Assembly: GCA_022616415.1 (NCBI GenBank)
Contig: JAKEEU010000218.1
Coordinates: 62,001 to 126,000 of the forward strand
Origin: Candidatus Zhuqueibacterota bacterium
Lineage (GTDB): Bacteria; Zhuqueibacterota; Zhuqueibacteria; Zhuqueibacterales; Zhuqueibacteraceae
DNA length: 64,000 bases
Reading direction: 5' to 3'
Position numbers and translations under genes: made by a program
The notes under the pieces: model-generated
Told to the model about the DNA's origin: nothing
The model's database searches: none
What the model saw: the letters and a program-made list of their open reading frames with translations, nothing else
In this document: piece by piece, positions 24,334 to 32,513 of the stretch
Numbering within the stretch: position 1 is the stretch's first letter
Layout: each line of letters begins with the position of its first letter

Positions 24334-25617
24334 ATGCAACAAGTCGTCATCGTTGACGGTCTGCGCACGCCATACATCAAAGCAGGCACGTTGTTCAAAG
24401 ACCTTACGGCTCAAGAGCTTGGCCGCATCGTCGTTCACGAATTATTGGAGCGCACTGGCATCGACCGCAATCTCATTGACGAGGTCGTGATCGGCAACAT
24501 TGCACAACCGCCCGAGGCCACCAACATCGCGCGCGTCATCGCGCTCAAGAGCGGCATACCGCGCCACGTGCCCGGCGTGACGGTTTCCCGCAATTGCGCT
24601 TCCGGAATCGAGTCGATTGCGAACGCGCATCTCAAAATAGCCGCCGGCATGGCAGAGGTGATCGTCGCTGGCGGCGTCGAGTCGATGAGCAATATTCCCA
24701 TCCTTTATCCCCACGAGTTCAGCGATGTGCTCGCGGAGGCGGCGAAAGCGAAAACGGTTCCGCAAAAAATCGGCGCCTTCACTAAAGTCAGGCCCAAACA
24801 TCTCAAGCCGGTCATTGGCCTGCAAGTCGGTTTGACCGATCCGATCTGCGATCTCAATATGGGCGAAACCGCGGAAGTGCTCGCCAAGGAATTTGACATC
24901 AGTCGCGAGCAGCAAGACATTTTTGCGCTGATGAGCCACCAACGCGCCACGCAAGCCACCGACCTCGGCAAGCTGCGCGAGGAAATCGTTCCGGTCTTTC
25001 CCCCGCCGAAATATAACACCGTCGTTGATGAGGACAACGGCATCCGCAAAAACCAAACGCTCGAAGCGCTCGCCAAGCTGCGGCCGTATTTTGATCGCCA
25101 TTTTGGCACCATCACGCCCGGCAACGCCAGCCAGATTACCGACGGCGCTGCGGCCGTTTTGATGATGTCCGCAGACAAAGCCAAAGCGCTCGGCTACGAA
25201 CCGCTCGGCTACGTGCGCAGCTATGCCTTCGCCGGTTTGGATCCGGCGAGAATGGGACTCGGCCCCTCGCTCGCCACCCCTAAGGCATTGAAGCTGGCCG
25301 GCATTTCATTCAAAGATATTCAGCTCATCGAAATGAACGAAGCGTTTGCGGCGCAGGTGATTGCGAACGAGATGGTTTTCCGCGACACCAAGCTCTCGCA
25401 GAAATGGCTGGCCCGCGAAGAGCCGTTGGGTGAAATCAATCGCGACATTTTAAATGTCAATGGCGGAGCGGTTGCGCTCGGGCATCCCGTCGGTTCATCG
25501 GGCACGCGACTCGTTCTCACTCTGCTCAAAGAGATGAAGCGCCGCGATTTGAATTTGGGTTTGGCCACGTTGTGTGTCGGCGGCGGCCAAGGCGCCGCAA
25601 TGGTCGTTGAGAGGTAG
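24334..25617 (+). CDS. fadA: Thiolase (acetyl-CoA acyltransferase)
   Basis: A 427-residue thiolase. Active-site cysteine is in VTVSRNCASGIESIANAHL (motif NCaSG, about residue 91); the catalytic His is in NVNGGAVALGHPVGSSGTR and the second cysteine in LATLCVGGGQGAAMVVER. ATG 24334 (MQQVVIVDGLRTPY) gives the usual N-terminus, and AAGGACGGGAAT precedes it. The enzyme would release acetyl-CoA in the last step of beta-oxidation, acting with the FadB-type protein encoded 52 nt downstream. Symbol given by role; the trifunctional-type versus biosynthetic type is not fully resolved. Confidence 0.92.
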   Translation: MQQVVIVDGLRTPYIKAGTLFKDLTAQELGRIVVHELLERTGIDRNLIDEVVIGNIAQPPEATNIARVIALKSGIPRHVPGVTVSRNCASGIESIANAHLKIAAGMAEVIVAGGVESMSNIPILYPHEFSDVLAEAAKAKTVPQKIGAFTKVRPKHLKPVIGLQVGLTDPICDLNMGETAEVLAKEFDISREQQDIFALMSHQRATQATDLGKLREEIVPVFPPPKYNTVVDEDNGIRKNQTLEALAKLRPYFDRHFGTITPGNASQITDGAAAVLMMSADKAKALGYEPLGYVRSYAFAGLDPARMGLGPSLATPKALKLAGISFKDIQLIEMNEAFAAQVIANEMVFRDTKLSQKWLAREEPLGEINRDILNVNGGAVALGHPVGSSGTRLVLTLLKEMKRRDLNLGLATLCVGGGQGAAMVVER

Positions 25618-25669
25618 CGCAGACCGCTGGTCTGAAACAAATTTGGCTTAACAGAGAGGAGCTCCTGGC

Positions 25670-27991
25670 ATGGAATCGACGCTATTAAAAGAGCCGATGA
25701 CGGCGGAAGTTTTGCCAACTCAACAGCGAAACAAAGTCACCGTCGTGCCTATTGAAGCAATGCAAGAAGTCGAACATCTGACCGATGAAGTCGTGAAAGT
25801 TGAGGATGAAATGGAAGAAATTCGCTCGCAACATGAGCATGAGCCTGGTCCGGCATTTCGCCTGGAAATTGAAAGCAACATCGGCATGCTCATTTTTGAT
25901 GTGCCCAATGAAAAAGTCAATATTCTCTCGACGCCGGTCATGCACGAGCTTGACCGCTGTCTCGACGAGATCAAAGGCCACGCGGATTTGAAGGCGCTGG
26001 TTTTTCTCAGCGGCAAAGAAGGCAATTTCATTGCCGGCGCCAGGATCGAGGAAATCGAGAACATCACCGGCCCGAAGGATGGAGCGGAGAAAGCCGGTCT
26101 TGGGCAAGGGGTTTTCAGCAAAATCGCGGCGTTGCCGTTTCCGGTGATCGCGGTGATTAATGGCGCTTGTGTCGGCGGCGGCCTCGAGTTGGCGCTGGCC
26201 TGCCATTTTCGCTTGGCGCATGATTCGGAGAAAACGCGCCTCGGTTTGCCGGAAGTCCGGCTGGGCATCATTCCCGGCTTCGGCGGCACGCAACGTTTGC
26301 CACGGCTCATCGGCATTCAGCGCGCGCTGGATTTTATTCTCACCGGCAAGCTCGTTGATGCCACGCGGGCATACAAAGCCGGCGTAGTTGATCGCGTCAT
26401 TCCCAAAGAGTTTCCGCACCGCCGTCTGCGTCAAATCGGGCTGAATTTTGCGCAGGAGATTCAAAATCCGGAAGCGCGGCGGAAAATCGAACTGCGGCGC
26501 AATCGCGCCAATCCGCAAACTTTATTGTTCGAAAAAAATTTACTGGGGCGCAAAGTGCTGTTCGATCAGGCTCGCCGTCGCACACTCGCCGAAACCAAAG
26601 GGCATTATCCCGCGCCGGAGCTCGCGCTCGAAGCCGTCGAAAAGGGGTTTTCCAAAGAATTGGCGGAAGGCTTGAAAATTGAAGCCAATCTGCTCGGCAA
26701 AGCCATCGTCACCAACGTTTCCAAAAATCTCGTCAAAGTATTTTATCTCACCGAAATCGTCAAGAAAGATCCCGGCGTGGAAAATTATGCCGGCCCGATT
26801 CACGAGTTTCATAAAATCGGTGTGCTGGGCGCTGGCATCATGGGTGGTGGCATCGCGCAGCTCATGGCGCACAACGACTTGCCGGCGCGCATGAAAGACG
26901 TCAATCTCGCCGCGGTTGCCAAAGGCATGGAAGCCGCTGCCAAAGTCTTCGGCGAAGCGGTCAAGAAACGCCGCATGAAGCCGAAAGAGATGCAGAATAA
27001 AATGGCGCTCATCTCCGGCGCGACGGATTATTCCGGCTTCAAGAATGCCGATCTCGTTATCGAGGCCATCGTGGAAATAATCGACGTCAAAAAGAAAGTA
27101 TTCGCCGAGATCGACGCCATCGTGCCATCCCACTGTATCCTCGCCAGCAACACCTCTTCGCTGCCGATAACTGAAATGGCGAAAGCGACGCAACGGCCCG
27201 GCAAATTCGCCGGCTTGCACTTTTTCAATCCAGTGCATCGCATGCCGCTGGTGGAAGTGATTCGCGGCGAGAGCACGAGCGACGAAACCATCGCGAGCCT
27301 CGTCGCTTTTGCCAAAAAAATTGGCAAGACGCCGATCGTCGTCAAAGACTCTCCCGGCTTTCTGGTGAATCGCATTCTCGGCGCTTACATGGCGGAGGCC
27401 GGACGGATGCTGAAAGAAGGCGCCACGATTGAACAGATCGACGAGGCGCTGCTGAAGTTCGGCATGCCAATGGGACCAATCAATCTTTTCGATGAAGTCG
27501 GTCTCGATGTGGCGGCGAAAGTTTCCCACATTCTCGAAAATGCTTTTGGCAGCCGCATGGCCGGCGAGGGCATGATGAACAAAATTGTCGAGACCGGACG
27601 CTTGGGAAAGAAAAACGGCAAAGGCTTCTACATTTACGAAGGCAAGGATAAAAAAATTGATCCCGCAATTTACGGTTTAATCGGCAAAGCTGGTAAATTC
27701 GAAGGGACTGCTGCTGAGATTCAAGATCGCTGCGTGCTGCCAATGATCAACGAGGCTGCGATGTGCCTCGCCGAGGGCATCGTGCGCCGCCCGGAAGACG
27801 TCGATATCGGCATGATTTTCGGCTCCGGTTTTCCTCCCTTCCTCGGCGGCCTGTTGCGCTATGCCGATGCTCGAGGCATTGATAATATCGCCGGCAAGCT
27901 CGAAACGCTGGCGGGAAAATATGGGGAGCGCTTTAAGCCGGCGGAGCGTTTAATGGAGATGAAGCGGGCGGGGAAGAAATTTTACGCTTGA
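25670..27991 (+). CDS. fadB: FadB/FadJ-type enoyl-CoA hydratase / 3-hydroxyacyl-CoA dehydrogenase
   Basis: A 773-residue fusion with a GAGAGGAG ribosome site. A 55-residue charged N-terminal extension precedes the crotonase domain (about 60-250: FLSGKEGNFIAGARIEEI, VINGACVGGGLELALACHFRLA, GLPEVRLGIIPGFGGTQRLPR). The dehydrogenase part has the NAD site IGVLGAGIMGGGIAQLMA (about 383-400), CILASNTSSLPITEMA, GLHFFNPVHRMPLVEVIRG (catalytic His) and FLVNRILGAYMAEA. It performs hydration and oxidation of enoyl-CoA and is paired with the thiolase upstream. The N-terminal extension is longer than in E. coli FadB and acidic; its role is unknown. Confidence 0.95.
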   Translation: MESTLLKEPMTAEVLPTQQRNKVTVVPIEAMQEVEHLTDEVVKVEDEMEEIRSQHEHEPGPAFRLEIESNIGMLIFDVPNEKVNILSTPVMHELDRCLDEIKGHADLKALVFLSGKEGNFIAGARIEEIENITGPKDGAEKAGLGQGVFSKIAALPFPVIAVINGACVGGGLELALACHFRLAHDSEKTRLGLPEVRLGIIPGFGGTQRLPRLIGIQRALDFILTGKLVDATRAYKAGVVDRVIPKEFPHRRLRQIGLNFAQEIQNPEARRKIELRRNRANPQTLLFEKNLLGRKVLFDQARRRTLAETKGHYPAPELALEAVEKGFSKELAEGLKIEANLLGKAIVTNVSKNLVKVFYLTEIVKKDPGVENYAGPIHEFHKIGVLGAGIMGGGIAQLMAHNDLPARMKDVNLAAVAKGMEAAAKVFGEAVKKRRMKPKEMQNKMALISGATDYSGFKNADLVIEAIVEIIDVKKKVFAEIDAIVPSHCILASNTSSLPITEMAKATQRPGKFAGLHFFNPVHRMPLVEVIRGESTSDETIASLVAFAKKIGKTPIVVKDSPGFLVNRILGAYMAEAGRMLKEGATIEQIDEALLKFGMPMGPINLFDEVGLDVAAKVSHILENAFGSRMAGEGMMNKIVETGRLGKKNGKGFYIYEGKDKKIDPAIYGLIGKAGKFEGTAAEIQDRCVLPMINEAAMCLAEGIVRRPEDVDIGMIFGSGFPPFLGGLLRYADARGIDNIAGKLETLAGKYGERFKPAERLMEMKRAGKKFYA

Positions 27992-28099
27992 AAAAGAAGT
28001 AGAAGACCAGCGAAGCTTCGCCTCAAACGCGCGAAAGAATTTTCCCAACGGATAAAAAAGCGACCAACGGATGGAGAAAATTGCAAGCAGGTTATAATC

Positions 28100-28666
28100 A
28101 TGGCAATATTTAAATCAGAAGATCGCCTGGTTGTAGCAGCCGACACCGGCCCTCTACTTTCAGTTTTTCAATCCAATACGATGGAACTTTTGCGGCGATA
28201 TTTTTCGTGCATTTTCATTGTGCAAAGCCAGCTTGCAGAATTTCAAAAACATGGCGCTGCAACGGAGATTCAGAGCTTGATTGATGAAGGCCTTGTCGTC
28301 GTCATAAAAAATCTGACCGATAAAGAAAAATCAGAGGCGATGGAAGTCGCTCGTCGCATTGCCACAGAGCCATCTTGCCGCGATCCGATTGTAGAGAACC
28401 ATTTGCCCGAAGCGGAGTTGCTTGTTGTTTCGCAGCGCCTCGAAATCCAATGCGCTGGAATCCTATTGGATGAAAGAGCGGCACGTTCTGTTGCTGAGAA
28501 TATGGGATTGAATATTGGCGGTTTTTTGGGTATATTGGGATGTGCTGGCTTAGACGGCCTTTTAACGAAAGACGAAATTCGTCGCTTGCTCCAAGCTTGC
28601 CAAAGTCTTGGGACTCATTACAAAAGCAGTTTGATTGAATTTGTTGCACAAACCTACGGGAGGTAA
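28100..28666 (+). CDS. PIN-like DUF3368-type putative toxin
   Basis: A 188-residue protein: LVVAADTGPLLSVFQ has the first conserved Asp, EAELLVVSQRLEIQCAGILLDERAARSVAENMGLNIGGFLGILG has the DE..AR..A...G pattern of DUF3368/PIN-type RNases. PIN toxins cut RNA, and are kept inactive by a small partner. The partner gene at 28669 begins 2 nt after this stop. The order toxin-first differs from the common antitoxin-first arrangement. TATAAT occurs at 28093-28098 directly before the ATG, too close to serve as -10 for this start unless the mRNA is leaderless. The gene sits inside the beta-oxidation block without obvious link to it. Confidence 0.75.
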   Translation: MAIFKSEDRLVVAADTGPLLSVFQSNTMELLRRYFSCIFIVQSQLAEFQKHGAATEIQSLIDEGLVVVIKNLTDKEKSEAMEVARRIATEPSCRDPIVENHLPEAELLVVSQRLEIQCAGILLDERAARSVAENMGLNIGGFLGILGCAGLDGLLTKDEIRRLLQACQSLGTHYKSSLIEFVAQTYGR

Positions 28667-28668
28667 GT

Positions 28669-28926
28669 ATGCCACCGATTACTCCTCATGAATCAGATGC
28701 AGAGTTGATTACACCTGAAGAGGTGGAAAAAGATGTTGCATTTTTAACTGAAGCACTTCTCGAGAAGAAAATACAGCGCGTTGTACGCGAGCTGTTGCGA
28801 CAATCTGACATCTATGCCACTCTACAAAAGCTTGTTGCGAGTGGGCGTTTCACAAACGAGGTCGAAGCGCTGGCACACGCAGTTCGGACTCTGCACTTTG
28901 CCATTGAGGCAAAACAAGAGGCTTGA
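28669..28926 (+). CDS. Small protein, probable antitoxin of the PIN protein
   Basis: An 85-residue acidic protein with ribosome site GGGAGG inside the end of the upstream gene. ELLRQSDIYATLQKLVASGRFTNEVEALAHAVRTLHFAIEA looks helical; FTNEVEALAHAVRTL resembles the ribbon-helix-helix C-terminal helix pair in antitoxins (G.y.s..E.l..a.r.L). No known family is certain. Proposed as antitoxin from size and tight linkage. The following 268 nt (28927-29194) are AT-rich and hold no gene. Confidence 0.55.
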   Translation: MPPITPHESDAELITPEEVEKDVAFLTEALLEKKIQRVVRELLRQSDIYATLQKLVASGRFTNEVEALAHAVRTLHFAIEAKQEA

Positions 28927-29194
28927 TTGCAAAGGAGAAAGTGAGACCCAATTCAGCAAGCCAGAAAAATCTGTCAATGAGGCGGGATATTCATGTTTTC
29001 AATTTGGCTCGTTGAAACGTTTGGGAACGTTCCATACCTTTACGTAACGAAGCTAAAAATTTCTTGTTGGACATCAATCACCTTTGCATTTAACTTTATC
29101 TTATTGAATGATAGCAAGAAAGTTGTCTTTATGCAATAAGAAAATTAACTAGACGCTTTTAACAATTCTTTCTTGAAAATATTGAGGCTCAGTT

Positions 29195-30931
29195 ATGCCA
29201 ACTGACGAAAAATCCCTCAGTTTTTTGAAATCCCTCTTCGCCGGCGATGTGGCGCAGGAACTGGTTTTCCCCTATCCGAAAATGAAGCCCGAAGAGCAGG
29301 AAAGCTTGCAAGTCATTGTTGACTCGTTCAACGAGTTCGCGCGTGATCAACTTAAATCCGAAGAGATCGACCGGCAAGGATTCATCCCCAAACAAGTTTG
29401 GGATGGCCTCAAGCAGCTCGGCTTTTTCGGATTGTCGATTCCCGAACCATACGGTGGCGCCGGACTTTCGCAAACCGCGTACAGCCGCGTGTTCGAGCAA
29501 ATTTGCAACTATGATGCTTCGCTCGCCGTGTCTCTCGGCGCGCATTTGTCAATTGGCAGCAAGGGGATCATCATGTACGGCACGGATCAGCAGAAGGAAA
29601 AATACCTGCCGCGCATGGCGAGCGGCGAATGGATGGGCGCGTTTGCGTTGACCGAGGCGGGCGCCGGCAGCGACGCCGCCGGCATTCAATCCAAAGCCGT
29701 GCTCGATGCCGGCAAAAAATTCTTCGCTTTGAATGGCGGCAAGATTTGGATCACCAACGGCGGCATTGCCGACGTGATCACCATATTTGCCAAAACCGAG
29801 ATGAGCGAAGGCGGCGAGAAGAAAGAAAAAATCACCAGCTTTCTCATCGAGCGCGGCATGCCGGGCTTCTCTTCCGGCAAACCGGAGGAAAAGCTCGGTA
29901 TTCACGGCTCCAACACCACGTCGATGAATTTCGATAATATCAAAGTGCCGGTCGAGAATATGTTGGGGCCGATGGGCAAAGGCTTCAAAGTCGCGATGGA
30001 AATTTTAAATGTTGGGCGGCTCGGCTTGGCCAGCGGCTGTCTCGGCGGCTGCAAGACAGTGACGAAGCTGGCCATCGAACATGCTAAAAACCGTAAACAA
30101 TTCCAGAAATCCATTGCTCAGTTCGAGATGATTCAGGAAAAAATCTCACGCATGGTGACGGAAACGTATGCGGCGGAGAGCATGGTCTATCTCACTACGG
30201 CGCTGGCGGATCGCGGCGATGTCGATTTCTCGCTCGAGTCGGCGGTGAGCAAAATTTTTGTGAGCGAGGCGATATGGAATCTCGCTGACGAAGCCATGCA
30301 AATTGCCGGCGGCATCGGCTACTCGCGCGATTATCCCTACGAACGCATTCTGCGCGATTCGCGCATCAATCTCATCTTCGAAGGCACCAATGAAATTTTG
30401 CGCGCGTTTGTGGCGCTCGCCGGCATGCAGGGGCAAGGCGAGTATCTCAAGAAAATCGGCAAAGCACTGCGCGATCCCATCAAAGGTTTCGGCTTGTTGA
30501 CCGGTTATGCGGTGCAAAAAGTCAAAGACAAAGTGGCGCACGATCATCTTGAGAATATCCATCCGAAATTGAGCGACGAGGCGGCGAAGTTTAATGAGTA
30601 CGCCAAAGCCCTGGACGAGGCGACCGAGCGCGTACTCATCAAACATGGCAAGGATATCATTCTCAAGCAATTCATCCAACGCCGGCTGGCGGATATGGTC
30701 ATCGATCTGTACGCGATGGTCGCGATCATCTCGCGTGTCGACACTTTGCTCAAAGCGAATGCGAGCGACGTCGAGCAAGATTTGCTCGTGGCCAAGACGT
30801 TCATCGAAGAGGCTTGGCGGCGCGTCCGCCGCAATCTGCGGCAGATTGACGACAATATCGACCACGAGCGCAAGCGGATTTGCGAGATGGTGTACGAACG
30901 CGGCGGGTACCCGTTTAAAGTGAATGTGTGA
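29195..30931 (+). CDS. Acyl-CoA dehydrogenase
   Basis: A 578-residue flavoprotein of the FadE/AcdA type. FGLSIPEPYGGAGLSQTAYSRVFEQI and MGAFALTEAGAGSDAAGIQSKAVL (FAD signature), WITNGGIADVITIFAKTE, LGIHGSNTTSMNFDNIKVPVEN and QIAGGIGYSRDYPYERILRDSRINLIFEGTNEI (catalytic-base region) are in order. A C-terminal region of about 170 residues extends beyond the usual 380-residue core, as in larger bacterial FadE-type enzymes. It does the first step of beta-oxidation and passes electrons to ETF encoded 1.6 kb downstream. Between them lies the A-B module. Confidence 0.93.
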   Translation: MPTDEKSLSFLKSLFAGDVAQELVFPYPKMKPEEQESLQVIVDSFNEFARDQLKSEEIDRQGFIPKQVWDGLKQLGFFGLSIPEPYGGAGLSQTAYSRVFEQICNYDASLAVSLGAHLSIGSKGIIMYGTDQQKEKYLPRMASGEWMGAFALTEAGAGSDAAGIQSKAVLDAGKKFFALNGGKIWITNGGIADVITIFAKTEMSEGGEKKEKITSFLIERGMPGFSSGKPEEKLGIHGSNTTSMNFDNIKVPVENMLGPMGKGFKVAMEILNVGRLGLASGCLGGCKTVTKLAIEHAKNRKQFQKSIAQFEMIQEKISRMVTETYAAESMVYLTTALADRGDVDFSLESAVSKIFVSEAIWNLADEAMQIAGGIGYSRDYPYERILRDSRINLIFEGTNEILRAFVALAGMQGQGEYLKKIGKALRDPIKGFGLLTGYAVQKVKDKVAHDHLENIHPKLSDEAAKFNEYAKALDEATERVLIKHGKDIILKQFIQRRLADMVIDLYAMVAIISRVDTLLKANASDVEQDLLVAKTFIEEAWRRVRRNLRQIDDNIDHERKRICEMVYERGGYPFKVNV

Positions 30932-30953
30932 GGTTGCTTGTTGCTGGTTGCTG

Positions 30954-31016
30954 GTACTCATACTCCTACTCTTAGTCGCTTTTAAAAATCCTCCAAAGCG
31001 AGTAAGAGTAAGAGCA
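30954..31016. repeat. Intergenic inverted repeat
   Basis: TACTCATACTCCTACTCTTA with GTCGCTTTT forms a stem with AAAGCGAGTAAGAGTAAGAG. It is preceded by GTTGCTTGTTGCTGGTTGCTGG, an iterated word. Lies in the 186-nt gap after the acyl-CoA dehydrogenase gene. Confidence 0.65.
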
Positions 31017-31117
31017 AGAAAACAAAATGGTCGGGTAAAATTTCCCTTGCGAGTTATTTCTGCTATCGTTATACTTGAAAGAAAACAATTTGTCCAAAAC
31101 CTTGAAGGGGAGTTAAT

Positions 31118-31378
31118 ATGGCTGACGGAGGAAGCAAGCGACGAACGGCGCATGGCTGGCAAAGGCATCGCGAAGGAACAAGACCAACTCCTTTTGCATT
31201 TCAGGATCGGGATAATCCTGAGGAAGTATACGAGCAAGATGATGGAAGGATGATCTATGTTGGTAAGCGACGTCGCGTTCACGTTTTTGACAAAGATTCT
31301 CATCTCACCAGCTTTCTCATGAGCAGGCGCGCACGGCAAGAAAAAATTAAAGAGGGAAAATGGCGCAGAGTTTATTAA
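31118..31378 (+). CDS. Module protein A1 (unknown family, paralogue of A2)
   Basis: An 86-residue very basic protein with a GAAGGGGAG ribosome site. It is collinear with A2 (31969): from residue 8 on the two align without gaps with about 47 of 79 residues identical. Shared blocks are HGWxRHRxGxRPTPxAFQD, DNPxEVYxQDDGR, YxG, HVF and HLTSF, ending in W(R/K)RVY. I do not recognise the family. Tryptophans and aromatic-rich short strands suggest a compact beta fold. It is followed 22 nt later by acidic protein B1. A charge-complementary pair could form a complex, but this is inference. Confidence 0.7.
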   Translation: MADGGSKRRTAHGWQRHREGTRPTPFAFQDRDNPEEVYEQDDGRMIYVGKRRRVHVFDKDSHLTSFLMSRRARQEKIKEGKWRRVY

Positions 31379-31400
31379 AAAGTCAATTATAAGGTGCACT

Positions 31401-31670
31401 ATGAATCTTCTCAGCAAACGCGAAATAGTCGGTGTTCAGCTTTTTACAGTGGAAATTTCCGAATCCGAGCTGGACACCTATCGACGGCTCCTGTGGCATG
31501 TACTTAAGAATCTCGATGCCAAGGAAGTCGAGCGACTTTTTGGGGACGAACCGGAGGAACTCGAGGGTTTGCTTGATGACATCGAGAATATCATGGAAGA
31601 AGCTGGGCTGCTGAAGGAAGAAGAGCCGGAAACTCCAGAACTCGTAGCGGCAGCGAATGAAAATGCTTGA
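31401..31670 (+). CDS. Module protein B1 (unknown family, paralogue of B2)
   Basis: An 89-residue strongly acidic protein. LSKREIVGVQLFTVEISESELDTYRRLL and the tail LEGLLDDIENIMEEAGLLKEEEPE line up with B2 at 32238 (LSQKEIASVQLVDVEVSEDELDVYQRCL). It is predicted to be mostly helical. No known family is recognised. It is paired with basic protein A1 in the same order as A2-B2. The pairing of a basic and an acidic small protein recalls toxin-antitoxin or immunity modules, but nothing in the residues proves this. Confidence 0.7.
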   Translation: MNLLSKREIVGVQLFTVEISESELDTYRRLLWHVLKNLDAKEVERLFGDEPEELEGLLDDIENIMEEAGLLKEEEPETPELVAAANENA

Positions 31671-31696
31671 TTACAGAGAAGAATCCAGCTTTATGA

Positions 31697-31948
31697 ATTT
31701 GCTCAGCATTTTATGCTTATCTTGTCGGTTTTTTCAGGGAAATAAAGCCCGGCTACGACGAATTTTTCTTTAAGCGCGTGGATTCCAATGGCATCTTGTT
31801 TGGATATAAAGACGGCCAATTTTTTCAAGAGCATTATAATTCGCCGGAGGAATATAAAAAAGCAATTATGATGCTCGAAAAGATGGAAAGGCGCCAGCAT
31901 GAAGAAATACCTACAACATCGAAACACTTAACGGAAATCAAAGAATAA
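31697..31948 (+). pseudogene. Coding-like fragment between the two A-B modules
   Basis: The frame is open from 31697 to the TAA at 31946-31948 and reads like protein (EIKPGYDEFFFKRVDSNG, GYKDGQFFQEHYNSPEEYKK, MMLEKMERRQHEEIP), but it has no ATG until late and no ribosome site at a usable place. It is probably the 3' part of a gene that lost its start. It ends 20 nt before the A2 start. Not similar to A or B. Confidence 0.4.
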
Positions 31949-31968
31949 AAAGAACTGGCTGGAGGGGA

Positions 31969-32214
31969 ATGAAAAAACGAGCAGTACATGGCTGGCATCG
32001 GCACCGAAGTGGTGATCGACCGACGCCATACGCGTTTCAAGACAAAGACAATCCAGTAGAAGTTTACAGACAAGATGATGGGCGAGATGTTTATATAGGG
32101 CCCAATGGCCGTACGCATGTTTTTGAAGGCGACCAGCATCTCACAAGTTTTCACACGTCGCGAACTAATCGTCGCTGGAGAGTGAGATCAGGCCGTTGGA
32201 AACGAGTTTATTGA
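31969..32214 (+). CDS. Module protein A2 (unknown family)
   Basis: An 81-residue basic protein with ribosome site GGAGGGGA directly before ATG. It is the paralogue of A1 (about 60 percent identity by my alignment) and lacks only the seven N-terminal residues of A1. Conserved HGWHRHRSGDRPTPYAFQD and YRQDDGR, HVFEGDQHLTSF, GRWKRVY. The many Arg and His residues would allow nucleic-acid or acidic-protein binding; this is conjecture. It is followed 23 nt later by B2. Confidence 0.7.
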   Translation: MKKRAVHGWHRHRSGDRPTPYAFQDKDNPVEVYRQDDGRDVYIGPNGRTHVFEGDQHLTSFHTSRTNRRWRVRSGRWKRVY

Positions 32215-32237
32215 AAATCACTTCTTGGAGAAATTCG

Positions 32238-32501
32238 ATGAATTATTTAAGCCAAAAGGAAATCGCCAGCGTCCAGCTTGTTGACGTCGAAGTTTCGGAA
32301 GACGAGCTGGATGTTTATCAACGTTGCCTTTCGTATATCTTGGAGCATGTCGATCCAAAACGGCTGGAAGAAGAATTCGGCGCGACTGCGGATGAGATTC
32401 TCGGCATGGTCGAAAGCATGGAAGACGTAATGGATCGCGCCGGAATACTCTTGGATAAAGAAGAGATGGAAATTGAATTAGAATCAGAAAATGGAAAATA
32501 A
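32238..32501 (+). CDS. Module protein B2 (unknown family)
   Basis: An 87-residue acidic protein; TTGGAG lies 8 nt before ATG 32238. It matches B1 in the block LSxxEIxxVQLxxVExSExELD and in FG...E(I/L)xGxxxxxExxMxxAGxL. Its stop is 12 nt before the GTG of ETF beta, so it is surely on the same transcript as the ETF genes. That the module stays between the acyl-CoA dehydrogenase and ETF genes may be chance insertion, or a functional link. Confidence 0.7.
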   Translation: MNYLSQKEIASVQLVDVEVSEDELDVYQRCLSYILEHVDPKRLEEEFGATADEILGMVESMEDVMDRAGILLDKEEMEIELESENGK

Positions 32502-32513
32502 AAGGAGCACCCC

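Noticed and set aside
28093-28098. TATAAT as -10 box for the PIN gene
   Set aside because: It ends 1 nt before the ATG, so transcription would begin inside the gene; no -35 partner fits.
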